NCBI RefSeq assembly: GCF_011745365.1 | Contig: NW_024468910.1 | Coordinates: 2,384,068-2,448,067 of the forward strand | Origin: Cryphonectria parasitica EP155 | Taxonomy: Eukaryota > Ascomycota > Sordariomycetes > Diaporthales > Cryphonectriaceae | DNA: 64,000 nt | Direction: 5' to 3' | Shown: positions 33,326 through 46,204 of the stretch, one piece after another | Layout: every line of letters starts with the position of its first letter | How positions within the stretch are numbered: the first letter of the stretch is position 1 | The notes under the pieces: generated by a model | Seen by the model: the letters and a program-made list of their open reading frames with translations, nothing else | Told to the model about the DNA's origin: nothing | Databases searched by the model: none | Program-made: the position numbers and the translations under genes

Positions 33326-36300
33326 TTTGGGTTCTCGTGTTGGTGGGATGAGGATGATGAGAGCTGAATGCAGTTATTGTTTGCATTATGTGAAGGTTCT
33401 GGAGGAGAGGTTTTATATTCTTCAAGGGCAGAATTACATATATGGCTTCTAAAGTTGACTACTTACTAAATACTCTGGTTGATTCATATTCTCTACCTTC
33501 TCAGATGCGCTTATGAAATCACAAGAATTGGATTCCAAATGATATCAAGGAGTCATCGCTCTGCATAGACCTGAATGCACAAGTGCTACTAATCAGAGGA
33601 AATTCTTGATGTTGTAATCAGGTCCATGTGTTGCCTTGAGCAGAATGCAGCCTACATGTAGAAGATGCTCGAATAATTTGGTTGTCTAGTGGAGGTTACA
33701 TGTTCACTTTAAGCTGCAAGTCCTACGCATCCATTCCAAAAGCAGTGCAGCCGAATAGAAGGTAAATCTCGATTTCAGTTTTGGTCTGAATGGAAAGTCA
33801 GGAAGAACACAATTAGACTTTGGACAAGTTTCATTACGATATTGGACCTGTCGAAGAAAAGATGTTCTTCAAGAAGATCAATGAACACATGCAGAGAGAT
33901 TGCACAATATAGCTGGGAATTCAGGTAAAAGCAACAGTATCGAGATTGTTATTTGTTCATTATATTAGCTCGGCTTCTGAAGCATGCTCACATTTCAATG
34001 TGACTGGCTGGCAATGCTGCCCAGAGGTTCAAAGTAATGTGACTCCTTTGAGGCTGGTGCCAATCCTGGCTCGATTTACGATCAGATCGAATTATCTAAA
34101 GAGAACACGATTGAAATCATAGCTGTATGATAACTAGGCCTGCCTTGCTACTTAATTGAGCATATGGTGTAATTAGGTTCTACTTGAGAGCCACGCAACG
34201 TTACAACGACAAGGTCCTGGACACATTCGTAATTAGCTCTTTACAAGATTGCTGCTAGACTACTTGCAGCTTCCACTACGGATGATCAGCAATCCTTGAG
34301 TGCATATATAAATGAGCATCAAATGGAAAAGCTGTGTGCAGCAATTCTACGCTGAGAGATCTTGATCATTCATACCTAGATATTGATGCTGAATTTCCAT
34401 GTTAATGCTGAGTATGCCGTTTTCTGATCCCTCTATTCGCTCTATGTAACTAGCTCGCCCTACTCTCCAAATCAGAAGCTATTTTTCTGGGTCTATCTTA
34501 TTCCTCATCCCAGAGCTTTGGGTATCAGTTGCTTTGACCTCGAGGGCACCTTTTCTTAATGAGTAAATAAAGTACTTTATGCCTCGGTCCCCCCAATCCT
34601 CCTTCATCCTCTTCACCCTTTTCTTTTCCTTTCCTTCTGGTCCCATCATCTGTATCCCAGCTGATAATGAAATTGCTGCACACCAGGGCCAGACATGTAA
34701 CGCCGCGCGTGTGCACTGCCCCTCTGTCACTGGAGCAATCTCGTCAACTCGGCTTAAGAAGCCCCTGACAGTTGGAAATGCAAACAGAATACGCAGTGAA
34801 GGAGATGTGACGAGTGCTTCTAATTCATACCAGCCTTAGCGTGGTGCATATTGGAAGGTAGAGTGAGGCAGCTTCAGCAGAATGCCACTGTAGGGTTTTC
34901 TCCGGTTGCAGTCGTCTAGGCTTTCTCTTTCAGACTTCGTTGGTACTAATTATGCTCAAACCAAGCCGGTTCTCAGCGGCGTGTCCTTGAACTTGTGTAA
35001 TATATATATGGTCTTGCCGTACAGTACATGTAGTCATAGTCGTCAGAGAATTCATTCAATCAGTCATTTTAAAACAACATTGTTTGCAAACACGGCATAT
35101 TCCTATTGACGTGTCTACTTATCATTATGCCTCTAGATCCCCCCTTTCCTCTCTTTCGAACTCGCAGGCCAGGTGGAGTTCCCATTCAAGTCAAGACTGA
35201 GACTATGATTGTGGAAAAGGGACTGGATAAATGAATTGCTATAGCATGAAAGGAAAAGAAAGAAAGAAATGACAAAGAGCTAGATAGCTGGGGCTATTTG
35301 ACTTGCTGGGAGCTGGCTGGCTAACGGACTGCACCTTGGCTCAGGGCTGGTGACTAACCGGCCCTCGCACATGATATATCATATTCCATGGGTCTCTGCT
35401 TGGATCAATTCTTTTTGCTTAGGTTGTGATGTTTATACAAGTTTGATCAGCTTTGATACTTGGAGAGCCCCCCTTCCAAGCATCAGTACGCATCTGTCCA
35501 ACTGCCACACGCTCCGCGAGGCCAGTTTCCCACCGCACCAGCATCACATTAAGGGCCCTGGGAAGAAATAAACAAGATGGATTCGCCCTCATCGCGAAAC
35601 TGGCTGAAAGATTCATGTAGCAAAATGTCGCGAAGTCGAGCGAAGTGGGGATTTGTGCCACGTTGTTAATGCCAGTGATAATGCAATAGCAGCGCTTCTG
35701 CGATGAAGGGCGAAAAGAATACACTTCAATTGACCCATAGGATATAAATAAGGATAGAAAGCGATATAGCAGCGTGAATGCTCTGAAAATATTTTTCCTC
35801 ATCATGTCCTGCTTTCCGGCTCCTGCTCTCTCGCCCGGCTGCGGGATCCTGGCTCTTCACCAACTCTGCTGGGAGCTGCGCTGCCTGCTGTGACTCGCGC
35901 TGGGAAGGATATATACACCTTGGTTTAAAATACCCTCGTCGAGAGTGTTTTGAGGTTCTTGAGATGGTGGGTCTGGGCTGCCATTCTCAGCAGGCCAAAC
36001 CTCGACATAGGAGCTTCTGGTGTATAATCAAGGTCACAGCGCCCAAAGGGTCCGTGTCGTCAACGTGTGTTGCAGTCCAATCAGGTGATTATGGCCACTC
36101 TGCTTATTTCCCCGAGCCCGAGGCGTGATTGAAATGTCGACATAGTTGGGATGAATTTGTGAGACACTTGACCATGGTAGACGTCTTTGGACGTGCAATC
36201 ACGCAAGTTTTATCATCGTATAGCAACGTTGACGAAATGGATGAGTCTCTTATGTGGATTGTTACGGCAATCATAGCACAAAGTGGTCGGTGTAATTTAC

Positions 36301-38221
36301 TGCTATGCCCATTTCACCGCCGTTCTCTGGGCGGGGTCTTTCCCTTCGTACCAGCCCCTCGCCAACGGAACCGGGTCATCAATGTCGTGAGTGCAGTCCA
36401 GGCCGACAAGACGGAGGCTACACAGCGTGTCAAGCCTCTACCGGCCGGTGCACATGCGGCAGGTCTGTGTTAGTCCTCCGCTCGGCAGCCGAAAGGCGAG
36501 TTCAGCTGCACAGCTTCCAAGACTAGGATGGCACGCGCGGTTTGCTGACGGCCACGTGGCGTCCTTTGGCATGGTCGGTTCTCGAAGGAGAGAAGAAAAA
36601 CTTGACGAGGAGGATGAGCAGTGACAGGCGAGAGCTGAAGCTGGTCCGGTCCGAGACAGAAGGCCCGAAAGAGATGCAGGGTCAAGAGTGGAAGAGGGAA
36701 AAAGGAAAAAAGTACTATCACATATAGGGCGTAATCAATGATGACGCTTACGTGACCCGTCAATAGATCTGGCGTAGGCGCATAGGGCGCTGCTCAGGCG
36801 CATAGGGCGCTGCTCAGATGGGTTCTTCCGGGAGGCTGAATAGTAACTGGCCACAGGTTGTTGGGAGGGAAAGGGAAGGGAAAAAAAAAAGAAAAAAAAA
36901 AGTACAGGCGAAGGAAGCGCTGCTGGGTCCTGGACTCTGTACTATTGACCTGGGGGCTGTATTTTGCAATAAAGCGGGGCGCTTGTCATGAAAATAGAGT
37001 TGGCTTTTGGGACCGAGCAGGGACATCAGCGTAGGTGGGTCTTGCCTGTCCAACTGCGCAGGGTATAGAATAGCATGTTCGCGGGTCGAGCAGCGCTGGC
37101 ACGTGGCTGACATCGAATAATGTCGCAGGAGAGATTGACAGTGGGACTCCCCACACACACCTGCGAGGCCCGTGACAGTGAAGCGGTGCGAAGAACGGAA
37201 GATCGCCGTTCGGCTCTGCGAGTAATTGACCAACGGACACAAAGCAGAGGCCCTGTTGCCAGGGCCTGGAGGGATCTAGATGGTGTGGTGACTGAAGGAA
37301 ATAGAATGTGGACCGTGTACACCGAGGGTCTGACCACCGAAACGCACGCAATCTGTAAGCGAGGCACGGTCTTTTTTCTTACTCCTCCTGCTCCTCTCCA
37401 CCCTCTCCAACCATTCTCGCGATCCGTTTCGAATCCGCAGAAAGAGGGAAAGAGAGAGAGGGGAGAGGAGGGGAGAGGAGGGGGAGGAGGAACGTGCGGG
37501 ATTGGCGCGCGGCGCAACTTTCCCAGATGGGTCAATTCGGACCCGGGTGCTACTCTCCAGATGCATAGAGTTGGGCACATATGGGCACTCCCATGTGTTC
37601 CTGGCCCGAACCGTACTCTGAATTATTCCCTGTGCTGTATGGGCATCGATTGCCTCCCTCGTCGTGACCCCGGGCAAGAAACCCGATTGCCAGGTCTGAC
37701 TCGTTTTGGGTTCTCCATGGATCTGTGCGGCGGGGTCCTCGATGACCATATCAGGCAGGAAGCCGTTCTCCGCAAGTACCCTTAATAATGATGATGATGG
37801 GCGAAGCGAGACATTCAAGTAAGAGAGGGCGAGAGTTGTTTTCTTTCCTTCGTCGTGTTATGGCCGTGCTCGCTCCCAGCTTACTCCATCACATGCACGC
37901 TGCCAAACATAGAAAAGGTAGGCCAATCTGCGCCGCAGGGCGGATTCAAATCCTTGTCTCAAAGAGGATTTAGCAGGATCTCGATGCAAACAGGTATTGA
38001 AGAGAAGTCAAGGACCGCCACCCGATGCGATAATACTCTGGCAGTGTCCTCTTCCGACTGCTCAAGCCCTGTTACTATTTGAACGCTGGACAGAGAGGAG
38101 AAGAAGAAAAAAAAAAAGAAAAGACTGCCAGGTTCCGCGAGTGACCGAACAGACGACGACGCAGGCGCACACGACGACGGCGGGACGACGGCGAGAAGGA
38201 CTAGGACGGCACTGTGACACC
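33326..38221. other. Long gene-poor region, AT-rich on its left
   Basis: From 33.3 to about 36.2 kb the DNA is AT-rich with only small frames, and no transposon protein is readable. From 36.3 to 38.2 kb the composition is higher in GC, but frames on the two strands overlap (for example around 37120-37820) with no domain, so I annotate none. A perfect 20-bp tandem duplication is at 36777-36816. The right end contains the RGS gene promoter. Confidence 0.45.
36777..36816. repeat. 20-bp perfect tandem duplication
   Basis: Two adjacent copies of GGCGCATAGGGCGCTGCTCA, at 36777-36796 and 36797-36816. Confidence 0.95.
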
Positions 38222-39775
38222 ATGTCAGTCCCAGGCTGGCTGAAGGTGTGGTACAAGAAGCCGGAATGGCGCGACATCAACGATTACACCCGCATGGTGA
38301 ATGACGAGAGCCTGATACCGAGACATAGGCCCAGGAGCCCGACACCAGCTTTTGCCTCGATCCCGAGCCGATTATCATTAGACAGAGTGTTGGAGAACAA
38401 GACGTGCAGCCCCATGTCGCTGCATGACTTTTATCTGTATCTCAAGCACATTGAGCACTCGTCCGAGAACCTCGAATTTTACCTGTGGTGAGTGAGGTTC
38501 TCTCCAAGCACCAGCCCTGCGCGCGAAACATCTTGGGGGCGGGGTGACGGCCGGCCAAAAGAAGACCTGCAGCTGACCGCATGTATCTGCAGGTACAAGA
38601 GTTATGATGCAAATTATCCAGGCGTGTTGAGGGATAGAATATCGACCGATGTGAAACGACCCCCAAGGGCTCACTCGGCCGAGACCGACCTCTCGAGTGT
38701 TGTCTCCATCTACAGAAGTGAGTAGCGGTCCATCCTCGTATAAACCTTTCCTGCGTCGCGAAGTTGAATACTGACGTCGTTTCTTTCTTTTCTCTCTTTC
38801 TCCCCTTCTGTAGGCAAGGAAGCGTCAAGATCAAGAATAGATCTAGAGAGGAGAATAGCACACCTCGAGTCGCCCTGCATCCAGGCAGCCAAGGACAGGT
38901 CGATATGGAGCATGTTCGTGCCGTACTGGCTCCGGAGACAGAACCACGCAGACTGTGCAGATGGATTCTGTCGCCTAGAGGCCATCAACGAGAGCGGAGA
39001 TATAGAGCGGAACGCTCCGTCGCCAGACCCGTCGCCGGTGTTTGGTAGGCCCTCCAGCAGCAAGTCGTCGATCAAAGAGAACCGCGCCGAGCTCGACTCG
39101 GCCATCGCCACGTTTCTGGTCCCGGGGGGCGAGAAGGAGCTCAACATCTCGCACGTCCTGCGCCAGCGCGTGCTGCAGCAGCTCGAGCAGTCGTCGGACC
39201 CGCGCCACCTCAGACCGGTGGCAGACCACATTTACGAGGTGATGAAGAACTGCTCGCACCGGAACTTTGTGAACGTGGGCGTGTCGACAGGGACGTACGA
39301 GACCATCTGCGTGGGCAATCTGATCGGGATCCTCTTCATCATCGCAGGGCTGCTGGTGGTCCTGCTCCAGGCCTTCCACCCGTACCGCGGCGCGCACACG
39401 CGGTGGACCTGTTTTTATGTATTTCCGCTGTGGCAGATGGGCGTGACCTTGTTGCTGGTCGGGACGCAGGGTATGTGCATGGTGATGTTGTCCATGTCCA
39501 AGAGGCAGGCCCTTCCCTGGGAAAGGTTTGACGACGGCGCGTCGGTCGTGGCGGACTCGTCAGGGCCCCAGGGCTGGCTGGGCAAGTATAGGAAGTTTAT
39601 GGACAAGACGGTAGCGCACGACCGCAAGTTCAAGGTGGAGGACAAGCACTTGAGGAGGCTGCAGAGGATGATCCTGTTCCAGTGTGGAACTGCCGGTGTG
39701 ATCGCCGGCCTGCTGGGAGTCCTGCTCTTTATCTTCTTGCCCATCTGGAAGGAGACGTACCATCATCATCATTGA
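38222..39775 (+). CDS. RGS-domain membrane protein, Rax1/RgsC-like
   Basis: Exons 38222-38487, 38593-38717 and 38814-39775 give 450 aa. An RGS-like fold starts at about residue 55 (LDRVLENKTCSPMSLHDF, YLYLKHIEHSSENLEFYLW-YKSYD); the helix bundle resumes at about residue 210 (ELDSAIATFLVPGGEKELN, VLRQRVLQQLE, ADHIYEVMKNCSHRNFVNVG). Three transmembrane segments follow in the C-terminal third (NLIGILFIIAGLLVVLL, FPLWQMGVTLLLVGTQGMCM, CGTAGVIAGLLGVLLFIFLP). This split RGS plus three-TM architecture is that of yeast Rax1 and Aspergillus RgsC, linked to polarity and G-protein control. The protein ends in a natural His4. All three exons join in phase. Confidence 0.88.
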
Positions 39776-40580
39776 GCTGGATGAAACTGGATGACCAAGA
39801 CAAGAACCAAAGAGTCTTGTGTGTGCTTGTGTGTACGATGAGATGAGTGACGTCTCAAACGGTGGTTCTGGCCGGGTTCTATTCTGTTTTCTTAATCTTT
39901 TCTTTTCTCTTTTTTGTTTCCTTCTGGGATTGGGATCTTGTCAGCTATATATACCCTTGCATAAGTATCTTAGTATTGTAAAACAATGGAAATACTCCAT
40001 GAACGTTGTACATATATATATTGGTTCGAATACATATCAAGTAAGCTCAGACTCTGTGCTTGGACTTGTATCTCTGCGGAGAATGTTTGGGGGGGGGGGG
40101 CATCTTTCTTTGTAGATGACTAGGTTTCTGCCTGTGATGCTGCATCGATATAGAGGCAGAAAGGAAAGGTACTTCTTGTGAAACCCTGAAACTTTTGAAC
40201 AGAGAGAGAGAATCCTCACCAGCCTCAAGCATTGCAGAGAACTTACTGACTGACTTCATGCTTGGATTGAAAGTTGCTTTTGGGTTTGAAACACCGTAAA
40301 AGGAAGAACGTCAAATGAAGAAAAAGGACCTAGATAAGTACTTGGTTGTACTGTAAATGCTGGGCGGCCAATCATAATGAGGCACGATGTTAGTGTGGAG
40401 AAAGCAAGGATAGGATGGCCCTGCCACTAGGAGAAAGGATTAAAAAAAAAAAAGTTTCCACGCCCTGCGGCCAGCCTCAATACCAGAGCTCCCCTCTCCT
40501 CCACGTCGTCTCAACACCCGTTCACCCGTTCGTACGATCGTCAAATAACTTGTTGTTATTGTCGGCCCACACAAGACAAT
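39776..40580. other. RGS 3' flank and zuotin promoter
   Basis: Contains a G12 run at 40089-40100 and an A-run just after 40440. No gene. Confidence 0.5.
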
Positions 40581-42002
40581 ATGACGACCGCAACAGTGGT
40601 CCCCCGTTCCTTGCCCGCCCTCCCCGAGGGCTGGTCCGCTGACAAGGACTTTAAGATCGTCGGCAAGGTCAGCGCCTCTACTGAGCGCACCATCGAGCCT
40701 GTCGGCCCTCACTTCCTCGCCCACGCCCGTCGTGCCCGTCACAAGCGCACCTTCTCCGAGGATGACCGCATACAGGCACAGGAGAAGGCTAAGAAGGTCG
40801 AGGATGAGGATGACGGCGAGATCAGCGAGCCTGAGGACCCCATGATGCTGCAGCGCGAAGCCAAGGATTGGAAGGTATTTGATTATTTTTACCCTCTCGT
40901 TTTCCTTGTGTCCCCAATACTTGATGGCTGAGAACCAACCCCATTGAAATAGGAGCAAGATCATTACGCCGTGCTCGGCCTTTCCAAGTATCGCTTCAAG
41001 GCCACCGAGGATCAGATCAAGCGCGCCCACCGCAAGAAGGTTCTCAAGCACCACCCGGATAAGAAGGCAGCGACGGGCCGCGCCGAGGACGATAACTTCT
41101 TCAAGTGCATCCAGAAGGCCACCGAGGTCCTGCTTGACCCTGTCAAGCGCCGTCAGTTCGACAGTGTCGACGAAGCCGCCGACGTCGAGCCGCCCACCAA
41201 GAAGCAGCTGCAGAACCCCAAGGCCGACTTCTACAAGCTGTGGGGCAAGGTCTTCAAGGCCGAGGGCCGCTTCTCCAAGAACCACCCCGTGCCCGCCTTT
41301 GGCGATGCCAATGCCACGTACGAGGATGTGGACACCTTCTACAACTTCTGGTACAACTTCGACAGCTGGCGCACCTTTGAGTACCTGGACGAGGACGTTC
41401 CCGACGACAACGAGAACCGCGACCAGAAGCGCCACATGGAGCGCAAGAACGCCAACGCCCGCAAGAAGAAGAAGGCCGAGGACAACGCCCGCCTCCGCAA
41501 ACTCGTCGACGACTGCATGGCTGGCGACGAGCGCATCCGCCGGTTCAAGAAGGAGCAGAACGCCGCCAAGAACAAGAAGAAGATCGAGAGGGAAGCCGCT
41601 GAGAAGGCTGCCGCCGAGGAGGCGCGCCTGAAGAAGGAGGCCGAAGAGAAGGCTGCCAAGGAGGCCGAGGACAAGGCCAAGCTCGACCGTGAGGCCAACA
41701 AGAAGGCCAAGGAGGCGGCCAAGAACGCCGTCAAGAAGAACAAGCGCGTGCTGAAGGGCAGCGTCAAGGACGCCAACTACTTCGCGTCCGGGGATGCCAG
41801 TGCCGCGCAGATCGATGCTGTGCTAGGCGATGTCGAGCTCGTCCAGGGCAAGATCGACCCTGACGAGATCGCTGCGCTCGCTGGCAAGCTCAACGGCCTC
41901 AAGGTCGCGGATGAGATCAAGGGTGTCTGGAAGGACGAGGTCGCCCGCCTGGTCGGTGCTGGCAAGCTCAAGGAGGGTGATGCCAAGACTCTTTCCGCTT
42001 AG
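40581..42002 (+). CDS. zuo1: Zuotin, ribosome-associated J-protein
   Basis: Exons 40581-40874 and 40953-42002 give 447 aa, the usual size. The J-domain begins right after the junction (EQDHYAVLGLSKYRFKATE, with the HPD motif in VLKHHPDKKA, about residues 100-170). It is followed by the Zuo1 homology domain (DFYKLWGKVFKAEGRFSK, FYNFWYNFDSWRTFEYLDED) and a long Lys/Ala/Glu charged helix that contacts ribosomal RNA, then a C-terminal helical bundle. Zuo1 pairs with Ssz1 as the ribosome-associated complex and stimulates Ssb on nascent chains. Start ATG at 40581. Confidence 0.96.
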
Positions 42003-42726
42003 ATATCAGGACTGATCGAAGGCGTTCTGCATATACATACAGGGGGCCAACCATTCGGCAGGAGTTTCACTAGACGTAGAAAAGAGTCATAGAGAATTGA
42101 TGTTGTCTATCTTCATTATTTAGACCCTTGGAGATGACTGTTGGAACCAATTGACTATCCTCATTTGTTTAGGGATTTTGACTACCATTTCGTAAGAGCA
42201 AGTGTTAAGTAGCTACTTGAGGTGTTTTTGCTGAGCTTCTCTGCCTGAACGACAGGTTTCCTATATCTACAGTGTATTTCACAAGAGTATAGGGGCAAGT
42301 GAAACTTCTGAGAAAAAGTGTGATATCCGCATTTCTCGAGCAGCATATTCTTCCCACAGAACACGCACGTTCTATTCTCTATGCAGACCGTCCCGCACGT
42401 TCTAAAGGAGAGGTATGGGGCAGTGACTGAATGCACCAACACAAGGGTTTATTAAAAGTACAATTGATTTTTCCTATTCAGTCACTTCCTGAAGTCTATG
42501 CCAACTAACCAATGACAAGGAGGAGGGCCGCCGATCCGTTATTTCACGACTGACATCACACCTTTTTTTTTTGAAGTAGGTCTGGATATCAATCAACTTT
42601 GCCCTCCGCTCGGGTTATCCTGCTCCGTTCGCAACGGTATGCTGTGCAGTCGGCACGACTGGCCAACAAACCGCCTCAAATCCGTCGTCCTTCTGTTGTC
42701 GACCCCGGCCGATCGATGCTCATCCC
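42003..42726. other. Convergent intergenic region, zuotin / PDB1
   Basis: 3' flanks only; I see no gene. Confidence 0.55.
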
Positions 42727-44105
42727 TTACAGGAGCTTCAGCAGCTTGGCAGCGTGCTGCTCGATGAGAGGCTCAGTAGGGAAGCTCATCTCCTCCAGCT
42801 TCTGAGCATAGGGCGTGGGGACCTCAGCGCCTGTGACACGCTGGGCAGGGGCATCAAGGTAGTCAAAGGCATACTCCATGGCGAGGGCCAGGATCTCCGC
42901 AGACACGCCGAAGGCGGGGTAGCCGCTCTCGACGACCATGAGACGGTGTGTCTTCTTGACAGACTTGATGATGGCCTCGAGGTCGAGGGGCTTGATGGAG
43001 CGCAGGTTGATGACCTCAGCCTCGACGCCGTACTTCTTCTTCAGGCCCTCGGCGGCGACGAGAGACTGGCCAACGCACCGCGACACAGTGACGATGGTCA
43101 GGTCCTTGCCGGCGCGCTCGATCTTGGCCTTGCCGATTGGCAGCACAAAGTCGTCCTTCTGCGCGGCCTCAGACATGGGGAAAGACTGTCCGTACATGAG
43201 CTCGTTCTCCAGCACAACGACCGGGTTGGGGTCGCGGATGGCGGCCTTCAGCAGGCCCTTGGCATCCTCGGCTGACCATGGCGAGACGACCTTGAGACCC
43301 GGAATGCTGCCGTACCAGGCGCTGAAGTCCTGCGAGTGCTGGGCGGCCACGCCGGAGGCGAAACCGTTGGGACCACGAAAGGTGATGTTGCAGGGCTGGA
43401 TGCCGCCGGACATGTAAAGAGTCTTGGCTGCTGAGTTGATGATCTGGTCGATGGCCTGCATGGCGAAGTTGAAGGTCATGAACTCGCACTAGATTTGGGA
43501 GAGAAGATCGCGGCGGGTCAGCAAGTTTGCTCTCATCTTGAATTCTTGGAGGTTTAAAAAAAAAAAAAAAAGAGAGGAAAAAGGCCACCAAAATTCAAAG
43601 GAACGAAAGTCCCTCCGAGTTTCTGTTCCTCTCCTTGCCTCTCCTTGTCCCCCTTCTCCTCTCTTGAACTGAGATTCCCCCGGGAGGGCTGTCTGCTACT
43701 CACCACAGGATGCAGGCCACTCAGCGCGGCACCAACGGCCAAACCACAAAAGCCCGACTCGGTGATGGGGGTGTCAATGACTCTGCGGTCGCCGAAGCGG
43801 TCCAGGAGGCCCTTGGTCACCTTGTAGGCACCATTGTACTGAGCAACCTCCTCACCAAGGATAAAGATCTTCTCGTTGGCCTCGAGCTCCTCGGCCAGCG
43901 CCTCGTTCAGCGCATCGCGGACGGTGTACTCCTTGGTGCCGGAGGAGGCGTACGTCCGAGTCTGAAGCAGGGTGGAGGTGGCGGGGCGGAGGGATTTTGG
44001 TGATATCGAGGATGCGGTAGACAGGAACGAAGAGCAGGAGGTACGGGGGCTTGCGACGCGGGCGTTGACAGCCAAGCGGCTGGCGGATCGGAGGAATCGG
44101 GACAT
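42727..44105 (-). CDS. pdb1: Pyruvate dehydrogenase E1 beta subunit
   Basis: Minus-strand exons 44105-43704 and 43488-42727 give 387 aa. The first ~50 residues are Arg/Ser rich without acidic residues, a mitochondrial targeting peptide, ending near RTYAS. The mature part starts with [23 protein letters not shown] and contains [37 protein letters not shown] joined to [22 protein letters not shown], and [13 protein letters not shown], all classic for E1 beta. The enzyme forms the alpha2-beta2 decarboxylase of the pyruvate dehydrogenase complex in the mitochondrial matrix, with thiamine diphosphate at the alpha/beta interface. The 215-bp intron (43489-43703) holds poly-A and purine-rich sequence. 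Confidence 0.97.
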
Positions 44106-44787
44106 TGCTGTAGAGAGGAACTGGTTGTGATGGAGATGATGAATGCAGAAGAAGAGGCGGAACCAAGACAGGCCGGCAGCACCACTGAAGAAGATCCGTC
44201 ACCCAAGGAGACTAATTGGGGACGGCTGTGTTGTGGTGGCGGTGATGATGATGGTGTTGGGGTAGTCTTGGTCGAGGTGGAAAGGATGCGATATCGCCAA
44301 CTCCTGCGCAAGGGCAAACGATATCGCCGGAGGGAATTTTTTCGCTGATGGCCTTCAGGGCCGCCCCAAAGCTCCGAACCAATCTGCGGTAGTGCGTGGG
44401 ACCCCTGCAAGCTCAGCATCAGCATGCTGCCAGCAGGCTAAATTTCTGTTGGGCTGCGGCGGGATCCACTGGAGCTACGGTCACCGAACGGCTAACAACC
44501 AACAATAACTGTTAAATGCCTCCAGCCAAAGAAAAAAGCCACGCAGCCCCGCTGTCCACCACCAAAAGTCATATGCGATACATAATCGACATCTCAAGGA
44601 ATTATTGGTCTGTGCATAAACGACGACTTCTCTTGACTTCTGCCTGTCTGCTTCCCTTGTCTTTTTGTCTTTTCAGCCAGCGATCTCGTATGTCTATATA
44701 TTATTATTAGTACATGTACAATGCATCTTTGAACACTTTTGGTCATGGCCCCAGATCCTTTTCTCCCCAGCTCCATGTTCGATTCAC
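44106..44787. other. PDB1 upstream region and ERG6 3' flank
   Basis: No gene recognised; moderately repetitive GATGATGGTG-type sequence at about 44240-44270. Confidence 0.5.
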
Positions 44788-46204
44788 CTAATTGGCTGGC
44801 TTGCGCCCAACCATAAGGTACATGGGTGTGAACAGGTTCAACCGCGCACCGGCAACGAGCCCATCAGCACCCTCGCTCAGCGCATTCGCCGTCTTCTGCG
44901 TGCCCTTGGGCGCGATGTGCAGTCTCTCCATCACGCCGGCGAACCCGTGCGTGAAGAATTGTCCCAGCTTGGTCATCCGGAAGATGGTGAACAGGTCGCC
45001 CATGGACTGCAGGTACTTCATCTCGCCAGACAGAGGCCAGTACCAGGGCATAGGGTCGGGCCGCTGCGCCAGGTCCTCGTGCTTGAGCAGCTCGAAGCCG
45101 GCAGCCCTCATGGCATCCAGTCCCTCCTGGATGGGAACCATGTTGGAGATACCGTTGCCAAGCTCGATGGCAAGGCGGATCTTGCGGTGCTCGGCGTTGC
45201 TGTTGTCGTAGTTATCCGTCATGAGCCACTCATACACGCCGAAGACGCCACCGGGCTTGAGCACACGGAAGATCTCGCTGTAGACACCCTCCAGCTTGGG
45301 AGCATGGACGGTAGCCTCAATGGCGTAGACGGCATCGAAGGTGTTGTCGGGGAAGGACATTTGCTGCAGGTAGTCAGCAGAGCCGGCCAGGGAGGCAGAA
45401 GAGGAAACAAAGAAGAGAAAAAAAAAGGGAAAGAAAAAAAATAAAAGAACTGGGGAAGAAGGGGTATTCTACCATGAAGTCGCCCTTGACATAGGTCAGC
45501 TGGCTGGAGAGCTTCTCCTTCGCCGCATAGGCTGTCGCACGGTCAATCTGGTAGTCGTTGTTGTTCAAACCGACAATGTTTGCGCCGGTGAACTTGGCGA
45601 TCTCGCGCGCAGGTCCGCCCACACCACAGCCAACATCCAGGACGTTCATGCCCTCTTGAATGCCAATCTGGTGTGCCAGGTAGTGCTCATGACGGGCAAT
45701 GGCCTGGTAGAATGGCTCGCCGAGGGAGAAGCGGCAGAAATGGAAGGACTGGCCCCATCCGTACTCGTAGATGTCGGTAGCAAGGTTATAGTAGCTGCGA
45801 GCAGAGAAGAGAGAAGGAATAGTCAGCTCCGTGTACTGGGAAATTCTTTTAAGAGTGTGGAAATACGTACTGTCTCGTCAGAGTAGCATACTCGTCAGTC
45901 CGCGCCTATACCAAAAGACGGTCAGTTCGATTCCACATTGGCTGCCCCCCGGTTCTGCGCGTGTGGGCGCGGCAGGATGGCAATGTATACAACCTACCTT
46001 GCGGTCGGCATCAGTCTCGTTCTCGGCTTTTTTGCCATCAAAGTGCTTGAAGTACTCGTCAAGGGCCGCCTGCTTGGCCTCAGGGTCCTTGAAGAGGATC
46101 GTCGCGATGCCATTGGCCTGGGCGGCAGTCTTGCCGTGCATGGCCTTGTTGAACGCGGCATCGCGCTCCTTGTTTTCTTGCTCCAGCTGAATCTTGCTGC
46201 CCAT
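44788..46204 (-). CDS. erg6: Sterol 24-C-methyltransferase
   Basis: Minus-strand exons 46204-45998, 45905-45871 (only 35 nt), 45794-45473 and 45363-44788 give 379 aa. The product has [26 protein letters not shown], the SAM-binding motif [27 protein letters not shown] and [23 protein letters not shown], then the sterol methyltransferase C-terminal domain ([27 protein letters not shown]). It methylates zymosterol or lanosterol at C-24 with S-adenosylmethionine in the ER and lipid droplets, the step that makes ergosterol fungal. The short second exon is fixed by the conserved sterol-methyltransferase block around RHYYNL. The upstream region is shared with SLT11. Confidence 0.97.

Noticed and set aside
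37120..37820. Competing 180-220 aa frames on both strands
   Set aside because: They overlap each other, have no domain, and none has supporting splice structure or a clear coding bias.
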